Assembly (NCBI GenBank): GCA_037501455.1
Contig: CM074861.1
Location: 38,332,001 to 38,396,000 of the forward strand
Length of the DNA stretch: 64,000 bases
Reading direction: 5' to 3'
Origin: Lantana camara
Taxonomy: Eukaryota > Streptophyta > Magnoliopsida > Lamiales > Verbenaceae
In this document: positions 45,183-57,662 of the stretch, in pieces
How the letters are laid out: each line of letters begins with the position of its first letter
How positions within the stretch are numbered: the stretch's first letter is position 1
Program-made: the position numbers and the translations under genes
Notes under the pieces: generated by a model
What the model saw: the letters and a program-made list of their open reading frames with translations, nothing else
What the model was told of the DNA's origin: nothing
Databases searched by the model: none

Positions 45183-48100
45183 ATCTCCCACTTGCCCGTA
45201 AAAGCCATTTAGGTACTCTAAGTTCCATCTTCTCAAGATGCACTTAGAGACCCTATTGACTTTGGGCGTTTCCAAAGTGGATCTGCTATATTCTCTGCTG
45301 ATGTGACCCTCTTGTTTACATATCTCTTAGGAAACACCTTTTCCTTATAAAGTGATTCGTAATCACGTGTTCAGTCTCTTGGTGAGGTCTTGGTTCTCTT
45401 ACTTGAGCAACCATCCTTTTTATCATACAATATGATTAAGGAGTTGTTTTCATGCTAGGAACTTCATCTAACAAGTTAGATGGAGTTTCTTACCCAAACA
45501 CTTAACTTAGTATTATATAATACGACTAAGTTCTCAACTACGATAGTTGAGTTTTGCAATGTCCGTCCTTGGAACCCCTTTCCAACACATTGCATTACGA
45601 TTCTGGTAGAAGTTGTATCCTTTCAATGATTTCATAATCGTCTATGTTTGATGAACGGTTACATCAAATATCCTTCTAACAATAAGATCTTTTGGGCTCT
45701 GTAAACTAATACATGTCCTCATTTCTTCTCAAGTACTCTGAGGACATCCTTTACAGAGATCCAATGACCTTCTCTGAGGTCATATTAGATTCGGCCTACT
45801 ACGCTTAGTGTTGCGCCATATCTAATTTAGTACATAACTATTCATACATTATGCACCCTTTCACTTAAAGGGATTTTGGACATTCTAACTTTCTCAAAGT
45901 TATCTTAGGACACATACTCTTCAAAAGAGATGTTCCATTGTCCATACTAAACTCCTTTTAGTACCGTGGTTATGTACTCATTTTGTGATAATCCTTTTAT
46001 TCTCTTAGATCTATCTTCTATAGATCTGAATGTCGAGAATATAGGATAATCACTAAGATCTTTCATGTCAAATTGTTTCTTAAACAAGAATTGGTAACTT
46101 TCACGTCGTCCTTAACATTCCTAATGAGAAGGACATCGTCTTCTAAAGAACCAAAAATTGACTCTTACATCACTGACTTTCCTATGTACACTTTGAGACT
46201 TATTCGACTTCCATCTGTGTCAAACGATTTGAGTATCCTATGGAATCGAATTGTCTAATCCTAGAAGCCTTTATCAATCCACAGATTGACTTTAGGGATT
46301 TGCATACCTTATGCATACTCCCACTGAATATGAGATTTATAGAAATACCTTATTTCAGTCTCTTTCAATCTCATATTGAACAAGATAGTTCTCATATTCA
46401 TTTATCATATCTCATAGTCAGAATATGAGGATATGGTAAACACAACCCAAATGGACTTTTGCATTTCAACCGTCAAGAAGGTTGTAATGCTTTCCATTTA
46501 CTCGAAGCTCTAGGAGCTTGATCCTATCAGGTGGATCAACCAAGGTCAAAACTCGGTTTAAGTATATGGAATCCATATTGGATTTCAAGGCTTGCTTACA
46601 CTACTCAGATTCCAAATCTGACAGTGTCTCCTCTTCAAGTAATTCCTTGGCTATCTAGGAACGCGTTCTAAACGCATCTTAAGAGAAGGGTTTCACACGT
46701 GTACATACTCTAAAATTTGGCTAAGTTTCATCAGATGGGCTCGTTTCTTCTATATGTGGCGTGGATATTTATTCTCAAATTTCTTTGAGGTCTGCTTGCT
46801 TGTCTTTCTTCTTCTATAGGAACGATTCCTTAAGAAAGATACATTCCTTGAGACAAACAACCTTTGTCTAAGGGAATCGCAGAAATGATATCCAATATTG
46901 TTTGTATAAACTTGAACTCATTTCAAGCCTGTCTCCCACTATCCTCTTTACTTAAGAGGATTCCACTAAATTCTTGGACAAGAATAATTAGGGAATTTAG
47001 TGTGTCACATTGCATAGTGCATCTAAAGGACTGATTTTGGAAGGTGCAAAATTCAAAATCTCTAACTTCATATTCTGGGAGTTTATTCCTAGAATGATTA
47101 TAAGTCAGTAAAGTTTGCTATGGAATGGACCATATCCTATAAGGTTTCATTCCCTCATTCGGAAACACTAAGGTGTTCTCGAATTAGTTTACTGAGAGAT
47201 AATCCTATTATTTCTAAGATGACTAAGGAATTAGTTGATAAGATATTGGCTATCTCGATCATATCGATTTGCCTATAACTTATGACTACTTCGGTTCCTA
47301 ACCTCCTTTTGAAATTCTAAGAATTTCTTATAAGTTTCGAATTTGTACTTTAACAAGTACATTCATTCATAATGATTAAACTGACGATTGTATCTAGTGC
47401 TTACATATTAAGCATCTTACACTTATCAGCACGGATCGAAATCCACTATAATTTTGGAACGTTCCACGTTTCTTATAAACGGGATTCAGGAACGCTTCCC
47501 TCATGACAGGATTCACAGGAAGTCAACACTATAGGTTCATTTTCATAGAATGATCCTAAGGTATCTGACTTGCTAATCCTTTTATATCTCAACGTTCCAA
47601 AATAATTCGAAGCTTTGTCATCTCACTTACTTTTGTTATCTCGTTGTATGTTCAGAACATTAGTGCCTTGAGTCTTTGCACAACGGCTTATGCAGAATTG
47701 ACTTAAGACTAGTAAATTCTATTCCTAGTAGAATTACTAAACGAGGTAACATTTCAAAGTACTCATACTCTTTGCAGTTCCCTTTCAAAGTCCTTATTTG
47801 CTACCATAGAAGCAAACGTCCTATTTGATCTCTAGTGTCTTTTGGGCGTACCCCTTACATGCCCCTCCATTGGGCTCTTAAGGGTTTCTTCTTCTTTAGG
47901 CCTTCAAGCCTTTAACTTAGGGAGTTTTAGAAGAAGAGTTAACCATCTCAACCTTTTATTCCTTCTTAAGGATGCTCTCAACCATTATCAACTTAAATGA
48001 TTAACTATGCTACATTAGCATCATTCTAGTTGAGCATAAAGGGTTTGAATGATAGTCGAAGCAATGTAAGCAATCAGTGCATTGAGAACTCTTTTCTCAG

Positions 48101-48400
48101 TTGATGATCGAGACCATAAGATCTTCAATTAAGATCTTTAGACCTTGTTCGTGTGCACTTGTTTCCTCATTTGGAATATTGAATAATTCCATAATGTTAT
48201 ACCTTGTAATATTTTTATGAGGTGGTTCAATTGCTTTTAAGTGGTTTGGAAAAATCCATTCACCTCAGATTGCTTCTCTTTTAGCCCGGGTCGACTTTTC
48301 ACAATTGAAAACTTCGCCCTTTAGAGAACGCCTTTCTCTAGTCGGATTCTAAAATGAATTTTAGGATCCGAAGCCATTTAGAGTTAGTCAGGACTTAGTC
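45183..48400 (-). pseudogene. Heavily decayed copia pol inside the young element
   Basis: Minus-strand translation gives scattered copia reverse transcriptase and RNase H phrases among many stops. Examples are HKVCKSLKSICGLIKAS (about 46300), FDMKDLSD (about 46050), RSKRIKGLSQNEYI (about 45980), REGHWISVKDVLRVLEKK (about 45750) and ENIADPLWKRPKS (about 45290). The order matches the end of a Ty1/copia polyprotein. No stretch longer than about 60 codons is open. The decay is much deeper than the LTR divergence, so it existed before this copy inserted. Confidence 0.6.
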
Positions 48401-48644
48401 AACTTATTTGACTTAAGGATGGATACGAATGGGTTTGCATTTCATATTGTAGAGAATCACAGAACTACAACCTAAATGCTAAGCAGAGAAACTAGGTGAG
48501 CATGCTGAATAATAACGATATACATAAGATAAGGTCTTTAATCTAATGTAGCTCCCACTGTTTTTCAAAGATCTATAATTCCCAAAGATCTAAGAGGAAC
48601 ACGTTTCCCAACGGGTACTAAGATCCTAAGCATTTTACCTCGAA

Positions 48645-48963
48645 CCCACGACTCGCGGACATTCTAAGTAAAATCCTAGGTAGGTACAACTTACCAATTC
48701 TAACACCTTTAGAACTCTTAGTAATTGTTTTTGCATCACCTATCTTTCAATATGGACCCACGACTCGTGCGACATCCATATTTACTTAGGCGTTAAGCTA
48801 GACCCATCAATCATAAGATCATGATCAAAACTTAGTTCGAACGACCCACGACTCGTGGACATCGCCCTTGCCAAAATTAACCACGAAATATTAATCATTT
48901 AAAATGATCAATTAGGTAACTAAAAACTAATAAGCTCCACTAGCTATCCCACGACTCGCGGAC
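48645..48963. repeat. Four spaced copies of CCCACGACTCGYGGAC
   Basis: Copies lie at 48645-48660, 48758-48774, 48845-48860 and 48948-48963. The core CCACGA-C-TCGTGG is an interrupted palindrome, perfect in the third copy. The other three are near-perfect: two carry TCGCGG and one has an inserted C. Spacers of about 70 to 100 bases between them do not resemble one another. They lie in the leader half of the young element. Confidence 0.85.
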
Positions 48964-50084
48964 AATAACTAGCTTTACTTACTAAACTTAAAACCTATTG
49001 ATGGAATGCTAGGAATTTAATTCAAAATTTGCATCTCGAATTAAATACCTATTATTCGAAATGAGCTTAATATTTAATGGGAATTTTCGAATCAACCGAA
49101 GAGTTGTTCGGTTCGATCTCACCAACATATATGTTATCCAATTTAATTAGTCTTGATTAATGCAAGTACAACTTAAATGCATTTCAAACAAGCACATAAA
49201 CAGATAACATGTCCTAGCATGATACTAACATGTAATGATCATGGGTTCTACCTATCTTATGCGTGATATGTGGGAGCCACTCCACAATCACAAGTTCTAA
49301 CATACATGCCACATAAACAGTTTAAATCACATAAGGGAAAACGGTAACAAAATACGAGCCCTATCTCTATTACATTTAACAATTGAGATTCCCCTCCCTA
49401 ACATTTTGAGGGGTCTTCACTTATGGCCTCCTTGTTACTTGAATGTGGTCCATCTTACTCCTTGGGTGCATTGTCTCCAAAATGAAAATAAAACCTCACC
49501 ACCTATCTCTACTCTCAAATTACAATAAAAAGAAAAAGACATAAAGTAATAAGGCTCAATCTTCATATTGGCCTTAGACAATTACACGGGGCATACCCCG
49601 GCCTCAAAAACAGTAATATGGAAAGCCACATAATAAATCACATAACAGTACGCACATAAGTGAGGCTCCAACCTCAATTGAAAAACGCAACTATAGGGCT
49701 CCAACCCCAATTTAAACCATCCATGTGCATAAATTAAAACCATACATAGATCTAAACCCATGATCACCTAACATGCTTTTGCGAGAATTTAAATTTAGCC
49801 AATAAATTAAAATTCCCGTTTCAAGTCCTAATGACTCAAAACACGACTTCATGCGAGTCTTATTTATAAAAGTTTTCAATAAATCCCAAATTACCAAAAC
49901 AAATAAAATTCCAATTAATTTCTGAAAATTAATAATTTTATCAAGATGTATTTTCCCAAAATATAAACCGTTTTAATTTCTCAAAAATCCCAATTTTATG
50001 TTTTGTCCAAAATTAAAATAAATATTCAAAAATAAAATTTTAAAATTAAAATAAAATTGGGACTGGATTGCACAAAACACGAAA

Positions 50085-50405
50085 AGGCCGGATCGCGAAA
50101 AACGGGACCCGTACGCGGAGAAGACCGCACGCACGCGGCGTGCGCGACAGGCGCGCACAGCGCGCGGCTTTCCCGCAAGCATGCGGGCGGGGTGGGCGGC
50201 CAGTCTCGGCCGCCCTGGGCGGGCGCGCCTAGGCGCGCCCGGGAGGCTCCCGCACAGGCGTGCGGGAGGAGCTGGGCGGCTGGCCGGTCTGTCCCGGCCA
50301 AGCCTGGGCGGTTGCCCTTGCGCACGCCTAGCACAGGCGGGCGGCGGCGCGTGAAGCCCGCCCGCGCGACTCCTTCGCGCGCGGGGTTTCGCGTGTTCGT
50401 CGCGA
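50085..50405. other. GC-rich hairpin-prone block in the leader of the young element
   Basis: About 320 bases of very high GC content stand in otherwise AT-rich DNA. They contain the perfect palindrome GGGCGCGCCTAGGCGCGCCC (50221-50240) and the hairpins CCCGCAAGCATGCGGG (50172-50187) and CTCCCGCACAGGCGTGCGGGAG (50247-50268). It lies 260-580 bases from the primer site, in the transcribed 5' leader on the minus strand. Open frames cross it on both strands, but their composition is only Gly, Arg, Ala and Pro and I do not believe them. Confidence 0.8.
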
Positions 50406-50667
50406 TTTGGGTTTTCGTTTCGTGTTTTCGTTCAAAAACAAAACCAATCCAAGAAATCCAATAACAGTTTATACAGTTTCAAATCTAAAATTGTTCTCAA
50501 AAATTAAATTTTTGCAAAAACCAAATTTCAGAAACTTTCAGGAAAAAATTACAGTTTCGTAATTCAGGCTTTCTAAAACAATTACAAATACTCAATCGCA
50601 TCAAGCCTAAGAATTTCTACCAAATTCAGAATAATTGAGACGAATCAGAAACACGATTAACGAGGTG

Positions 50668-50679
50668 GCTCTGATACCA
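50668..50679 (-). other. Primer binding site (initiator Met tRNA)
   Basis: The + strand GCTCTGATACCA is TGGTATCAGAGC on the element strand, two bases inside the 5' LTR. Confidence 0.93.
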
Positions 50680-50681
50680 CT

Positions 50682-52950
50682 TGTTGGAAAACACGAATCA
50701 GAAAGCAGCGGAATTTAAAAATTTTCCCAACAAAAGGACCTTGAACTCGCAATCGTGTATCCAAATTCGTAAAGATAGAAAACTTACTTTTCTTTTATTC
50801 TTTCTTGAAGCGTTTCAAGCCACCCAAGAACGCTCTTCTCGCGGCTTGACAACCCGTCCCTCGAAAGTCTCTTTCTACTTCAGAATCCATTGTCGGGATA
50901 ACAATCCACACCAACCTAGATTCAAATCATGTTAGGGAAGTTCTTAACAATATAACATAAAGAAAGAAACATGAAGCGAGAAAGGCATGATTGAAACTCC
51001 CTTCGAAAACCAGTTTTGCGAAAGTAGAAATCTGCCAGCCATAAAACCCTCGTGAAAAAACTCATCTTTCAGGATATGGACGAACGGTTTTCGCCATCTT
51101 CTTTGGTTCGATTTTTTCACTCGTTTTCTGTTGGGTTCAGAATCGTTTCATCATCCCTTCTGATCGTTTTGCTTAATCCCCACTTTTGGTAAAGCTCAAA
51201 TCTTCAAAACTTCTAACTTGAAGTCTCTAGAGATAGTCCACCAACTTGGCTACAATCTAACTAGTAAGGATGCTAGTTCTCTAGTTAGTGTTTAGGCTTA
51301 ACCTAGGGTTTTATTTAATCTTGGAGAAAGAAAGGTGTTCAACACATGAACCAAGAATTCTCTATTAGCCCTAAAGGGGAGCATGAGCTCCCCTATATAT
51401 AGGAAAGGGGAGGGGCGGCCGAACCTAGTCCTAATGGACAAAGGATTTGGTCCCTCTCTCTCCTATTACTTGATCATCAAGTCTTTTCCAACTTTGACTT
51501 TGAATTCTATTTCAAGTCAACTTTTAAGAGAGCTAAAAATATCCAAACTATTTTTGGATAATTTTATACTTTATTTATTATAAAAATAAATAACTTATTT
51601 TTATCTAATTAATTAATTCATAATTAATTAACTAGATTATTTTCTCCAAAATTAGACTTTCTTTTTAATTCAAAATTAAACCAAAGTCTATTAAATAATT
51701 AACACATTAATTATTTAACATCACATAATCACGTGTGGCACACGTGTCTTAATGACACGTGTCCAATCACGTGAGCCACATGTGTGATTTCACACGTGTG
51801 GAACCCCTTAGGCTCGATTAACTCGTTTAATCATTTTTAAGCCTCAACTCATGTAACCAAGTTGTTGTGTGTGACCCTCTAGGTTCTCAATTCAATTAGC
51901 AGTGACCCTAATTAATTAATTCACTAATTAATTAATCAGTCCACAGATTAAACGACCATAGTCTAGCAACAGGTGTTTAACCCCTAGCTGAATTGGAATG
52001 TTCGGATTCGACAGAACCTTTAAGTCATTGATTCATGTGAGATACAATCCTCCTACTTACTATCTCTCAACCAAGATCTAGGGTAAGGGAATAATCAGAA
52101 CCCTAATAATCCGGTCTTAAAGTTAAGTGATTTCATATCCATTTGATCTCAATCCAAGAAACCCTTTTCTTGATGTCTTGATCTACTGCCTTGGCCAAGG
52201 ACTCCATATGGCATATGAATGACTTACACAATAAGAGATCACCTTGCAAATGCAAGTGTAGGTCCTTTCTTGATTCTCATTCACTTTCATGAGTCACGTG
52301 TGCAACCCCAGCATAAGCCTTGAATCAGTTGTCTAAGGCGACACCCTTTAAAGCTTATACCTAAGACTACAAAGTTAACTCATAAAGTGACAAGGAACCT
52401 CAAGTCTAAGGATCAATTAATCACATCAATGACTCGTGAGATATTCCCTAATCTGGAAGTTTCCATTTCCTGAAATAGAAACTTCCTTTCCCATTTAGGA
52501 ATGTTCTCACACGGGGCACCTCAGTGAACTTACTTATTAAAGTAAGCACCCTCATGTATCACGCACGTATCAACCATACACTTTGCACCTCCATGAAACA
52601 AGGTGGTCCTTCTTAAGGGCGTGATCCCACAAGCAAGCCTTAGAGGAGTCAGGTTGACACTCCCACTGTCTGTAGGACTCATCGGCTTGGAGTATTTTAC
52701 TAATCATGACTTATGTGATATAGGGCTCGTTTCATGAACCATTTCACCTAAATGGTAGAGTCCTAAAGTCATCAGGATTAGGGGAGTTCTCATACATGCG
52801 CACGTAATGGAAACACACAAAACACGTATTGGCATATAAAGAAGTGTTTGCCTATAATCAATCGTATATTATTAAAAGATTGTCTGTGATATAAGAAAAG
52901 TCCCAAAGCAGATTACGTCGAATCGGCTTTCTAGGGCACTATTCCTAACA
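50682..52950 (-). repeat. 5' LTR (2269 bases)
   Basis: Same length as the left copy. Holds the CACGTG cluster at 51730-51798 and the TATATATA box at about 51394-51401. Confidence 0.92.
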
Positions 52951-52955
52951 CATAT
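52951..52955. repeat. Target site duplication CATAT (right)
   Basis: Partner of 42909-42913. Confidence 0.93.
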
Positions 52956-54060
52956 CGTCCACATAAATGATGAGATAAGTTATGAGTCCATCCTTCCTCC
53001 TGATGAAGAGTGTTGTGATCTGAGTTACTCTGATAATACCCATATGTGTTCATGGCTACTGAAAATCTTCCAAACCAAGCCTGAGGTGACTGTTTCAACC
53101 CATATAGAGCCTTCTTTAACCTGTACACCTCCCTATCTCTAAAGTCGCTGGTGAACCCAGGAGAGGGTTCCATGTAGAGTTTCTCTCCAAGATCTCCATG
53201 TAAGAACACATTTTTGATATCAAATTGGTGTAACTCCCAGTCTCGGTTGGCTGCTACTGAGAATAGTACCCTGATTGTGTCAATCTTCGCCACTGGAGAG
53301 AAAGTCTTAGAGTAGTTAATGTCATATGTTTGTGTATACCCTTTCGCTAACAACCTTGCTTTATACCTCTCAATGCTTCTGTCTGCTCGATGTTTCATTA
53401 TATAAACCCGCTGACATCCTACAACCTTCTTTCCTGGAGGGAGTATGCAGTTTTTCCACATACTATTCTTCTCAAGTGCCTCCATATCTGTATCCATGGC
53501 CTGAAACCATTTCTCATTTGTGAGAGCCTCCTCTACTTTACTCGGGGATCCTGTCTGCATGGAGTGCTACAGTAAACGCACAAGCTTGTGCAGATAAGTT
53601 CCTCTTGGCTAGGTTAGCTAGTGGGTATCTCGGAGTCCTGCCTGTTTTGTCCGGTTCATAGCGTTTCGGTGGAACCCCCCTGTTTGCTCTCGGAGGTAGC
53701 ACGTATCTCCCTTCTGCTGCTTCTCCACTTGTTTCCTCCCCCTGGCTCGGGGGTAATACGTACCGCCCTGCTGCTTCTCAAGTTGTTTCCTCATTACTCC
53801 CTGCGTTGTTAGGATCATATGGAATCGAAAAAATACTACCACAAGTATGGTCACGTACCTCAGGATTATTTGTCGGGGTGACTGGCTCTGTGGACGGTGT
53901 GGAGAACTGTACTATAGGAGGTGGCGGCTTGATGGTCCCACCTACTTGCTCTGGTAGGACTATGTCTGGCCAAGAGGATGGTGACACCCCACTCAGTGGG
54001 TCCTGTTGACTCGTTTCCCCCTGACCACTGTGTGGGGAGGCAAAAAGTACTTTGTCTCAA
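52956..54060 (-). pseudogene. Copia integrase tail and reverse transcriptase, split at YVDDM
   Basis: Minus strand, right to left. A Pro-rich linker (PSSWPDIVLPEQVGG, PPPPIVQFSTPSTEPV) lies between integrase and reverse transcriptase. An in-frame stop follows, then GVPPKRYEPDKT. From 53560 comes reverse transcriptase with EKWFQAMDTDMEALEKN, KARLLAKGYTQTYDINY, LHQFDIKNVFLHGDLGEK and YRLKKALYGLKQSPQAWFGR. The catalytic YVDDM spans the insertion point of the young element and continues as IITGDD at 42908. One frame change lies near 53000. The rest of the element (gag, protease, integrase core, 5' LTR) is missing beyond about 54060. Confidence 0.85.
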
Positions 54061-54403
54061 CAAACTCACAAACTTCCAAATATATATTTAAAGAACTAAT
54101 AAGAGACAACACCACAATTCAAAGTCACTACTGATCAAGGCTTAGTACATATCATTTCAATACATCTCATTATTCAAGGCTTACTACTGATCCATCAAAT
54201 CTAAACAATAACATAGTGAATGTTCACTTAAAAATCACAAATAAATAAAGGTTCAAGCTAAGAGTATTTCACCGGTGATAAGAAGCAACCCAGAATAAGA
54301 TGCTTCAAGAAGACAACTCTCTTCTCCTTAAAGTTCCCTGACAATATAATCAATAAAACAACGAACTCTTTCGAATGGAACTGCTAAATTTATGATTCCT
54401 ATG
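54061..54403. other. Short AT-rich gap
   Basis: Nothing recognisable between the truncated copia element and the LTR array. Confidence 0.4.
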
Positions 54404-55280
54404 TGTTGACATATCTTGCATGATTTAGTTTTCTCTGATGAAAATATAATTTGAATTAACTCCATTTAATCCATATGATTAGATCTCCTTGTGTGTACAT
54501 GTATTATTTTCAGAAAGAATCAGGATTTGTTGTCAAAGAAAAAGGAAAATATCAATCAGCATTGTTTGAATGATCCAAAATCAAGGTAAAGATACTAATC
54601 TCATCCCAACAAGAATTTTGAGGCCAAGGAAGGAAAGAATCACTAATTGAGGCTGACAAGATTGATTCCAAAGGATCCATTCCATACACTACACAAATTC
54701 TAGCAATATAAAATCATGCAAATGCAAAGAAGAAATCGCGTCAGTGAGGCATCCACTCTTTTGAGTGTTTTGGGACTTGACTACGGTATTATCAGGCTTC
54801 GTGTAGGGCTTGATGCATGGTACAATTGTTACCGGGCGTTCCAAGGGACTTGACCGTGGTACTGGTACCGGGCGTTCTAGTTGTTGGCTTTTGTGGTAAT
54901 GAGGCAGTTGTCCTCTGGTACTTCCAGTATGTCGCTGGATTTGATGTACGGTGAGGAAGGTTTCCTCCGGTACTTTAGTGTCTGCTGATTTTATGGTGAG
55001 ATTGTTCTTTTGCGTGAGTTGTAAGATGGACAAGTTAGTGTAGCTTATCTATCCTACCGTGATTTGTGTTGTAATGGATCACAAAGTTTTGTTTGTGACC
55101 TCCACGTGCTTAATGAATTTTTTTTTGATAACTCCTAAGCTAACAACTTGGGGACAGAATGTAGGTACATTATATTTTCAGTATATATTTCATTTTATCC
55201 TTGGTTCTTGTGCACTGGTACTTTGTTTTATCAAATAACATAAATTGTTCGAAGTACCAGTCCACCCCTCAAGGGTGTCA
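54404..55280 (+). repeat. LTR 1 of the tandem array (877 bases)
   Basis: Followed by TTTGTATCAGAGC (primer site with the first Gs changed) at 55282-55294. Confidence 0.75.
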
Positions 55281-55464
55281 ATTTGTATCAGAGCAGGTTT
55301 TTCAAAAACAAAAGGTTTAACCACCTGTTTTTCAATCCAAAAATCGGCTGCTAAAATGGAATACGTTCTAAACTTGCTTATCTATTGTTAATCTATATTG
55401 TTATGATTTGGTATCAAGCTCTTTTTGCAGGTTGCACCTTTTGCACACAAAGTTATAGCATATT

Positions 55465-57662
55465 TGTCACACCCCGTTTCCAGGTCGCAACACGGCAGTG
55501 CCCCTGAGCCCAGAAAGACTCTAGGACACTAAGCCTCGATAATCAGAACGACTAAAATCCCAACTAAAATACTTAAAACAACTCTTAAAACAGTGCAACG
55601 GAGAAATCCTAACTATTACACTTCTTACATCATTGTCTCGAACATAACTCGATCCTAACTGTTCATGAAAAGAGATAAGAACATAAACTAAAATCCCTAA
55701 TCTACTTGAAGAGGTGGCGTTTTGTCAGCCTTTAAAGTACTCCTCCACAGCGTCCTCTAACTTATTCTCTGCAAAAGATTGTTAGGGTGGTATGAGCGAC
55801 ACTTGCCCAGTAAGGAGTCTCTTGACCCTCTATCGGATTTGAGCACGGTACAATATATATACTTTCGCACAAGCGAATTCAAGCAATACCATACTTTTCA
55901 AATAGTTTTTGAGACATTTCGGTACGTGACATAATAAACAGAACATATAAAGAAACTTAAGTTTATGCTCGTGAACTTTCGGTTCCTAATTGGATTAACT
56001 TGATCAAGTCCCAACTACGACCCCGTTAGGTGGGTTCAAAATTGCTACTGTCACTCCCGTAGCCGGGTCAGAACAATGATGCTACTGTCACTCCCGTAGC
56101 AGGGTCAATAATGCCACTATAACACCCGTGGCCGGGTCAAAACAATAATGCCACTGTAACACCCGTGACCGGGTTAGTAAAATAATTCGAAACTAGTTCC
56201 TACCAATTTGGTTTCCAATAGTTCAGAGCATAAGACCTACTTAACATAGAAATTTAACAAGAAGGATCATGCATTCATACCATGGGCTTACAAACGATTT
56301 CATATTTAGTTCACATAATGCAGTCACACATACCATGCTCAAATCCTAATTTTATATAATGAAATTACATTTTTAAGATAAGATATACAATTTTTATAAA
56401 ACAAATTTAGGAAAACATAGAAGGAAGAAACCACTTACCTTAAATCCGTTGTCTTCTAAATATCCTAACGATCTTGCAAATGAAGCTCTAGTTCCGATCG
56501 GTCGAATCTAATCATCAAATAATTATAAGTTATAATGATAAAACTTATTTCTATAACTAATTATAGTCCCCCAAATATTTATTATTATACCATAACTATC
56601 AATACTATAATATTACTACACTTACATATATATATACCTGTACGTGAATTTGTGGGCCTATATACATACATATATTGATGTGTATCCACATGTCAATTAC
56701 CACACTATAACCCTACTGCATATATTAACTACGAATTAATCTAAACAACTCAGAAAAATCGTGCCCATGCCATGACGCAACCACTATAAATGATTACAAG
56801 AAAACATAAAATAATAGATTTTAATGAGTAGGCACGCATTCTTGATTTTAAGAAATAAAACTTTGTTTTGAATCATGAAGGGCTTCTTGAATCCAAGGAA
56901 AATGCGGTGATCTCCGATTATATAATTATGAAGGATTCCAAATTCAATAAATATATTTGCCAACCTTCAGTAAATCTCATGCAATGTAGGGTGGATAGAA
57001 TTGAGGGGTTTAACTATTAATATTAATTTGACTAATTAACCATAGTACGTCTAACTTGATTTATTCTATAACAAAAGGATTGGGTATCAAACCTTGTTCC
57101 TTTCTCGAATTTCTGTATCTTCATGTTCGGTCGATTTCTCCAACTGATAGTGTTTCCTCTTCTCCTTCTCGCGCCGTCTGTTTTTCTCTCTCAATGATAT
57201 CTAATCTTTCTTCTACTTTCGTACGCCGACTCAGCTCTCTTCTTATCTCCACAATCTAGTCTAGAAATAAATCTATCACTTAGGGTTAGTTCTCTACCCC
57301 GTGAGGACTTCCACTTCCCCCACTTCTCTCTATCAATTATTTCTATCTTATCAAATGATATTATTATTACAAAAGAAGAAAATAATAATAATAATAATGT
57401 CTAAGCAGACTTTTGATAACTACGCACGTTTCGTGTTACGATAAGTAAGCTTTCACAAACTTAGTGGGACTCTCATTTCCCCACAACTCTCTATGTAGGT
57501 TTAATATTATTCTTACACATTAATATATTTTATTATCATAGAAAGGTAAAATAAATAATAGTTAAGTAATATAAACAAACAATTAATAAAGAATAAGAGT
57601 ATTATAATACTATGTATATATCTCCTATAACTAATATTACCCTAAAATTACGGGGTTTCATA
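55465..57662 (-). mobile_element. Solo LTR, Ty3/gypsy-like (2.2 kb)
   Basis: Starts TGTCACACCCCG and ends CGGGGTTTCATA, flanked by ATATT (55460-55464 and 57663-57667). The start resembles the LTR start at 7266, which suggests minus orientation. The last bases are ATA rather than ACA, as in the right LTR at 14101. It contains a short tandem repeat (56044-56175). Removing it joins GCATATT to GACAGGG, which is exactly the continuous form seen in the second internal segment near 58890. Confidence 0.72.
56044..56175. repeat. Short tandem repeat, unit about 35-50 bases
   Basis: Four imperfect units with the core GCYACTRTMAC(T/A)CCCGTRGCCGGGTCA, separated by RAACAATRAT-type spacers, inside the solo LTR. 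Confidence 0.75.

Larger units (their letters stand above)
42914..52950 (-). mobile_element. Young 10-kb non-autonomous copia-type LTR element
   Basis: Two LTRs of 2269 bases each (42914-45182 and 50682-52950) differ at only about nine or ten sites by eye. Flanks are CATAT on both sides. A primer site (50668-50679) and a polypurine tract (element strand AAGTGGGAGAT, next to 45183) are present. The 5.5-kb interior has no reading frame worth calling. Its left half is a copia pol full of stops, and its right half is a GC-rich leader. The element must have been mobilised in trans. It sits inside the reverse transcriptase gene of another copia element. A solo LTR of the same family is at 16775-18725. 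Confidence 0.9.

Noticed and set aside
50057..50464. Open frames on both strands across the GC-rich block
   Set aside because: Stops are rare simply because the DNA is GC-rich. The products are Arg/Gly/Ala/Pro strings without any family resemblance.
54689..55033. 114-codon minus-strand frame, recurring at 58184-58426
   Set aside because: It recurs only because the LTR recurs. It differs in length and frame among the three LTR copies and has no known motif.
56044..56175. CRISPR-like array
   Set aside because: Units are imperfect tandem repeats inside a plant LTR. There are no unique spacers of constant length and no cas genes.
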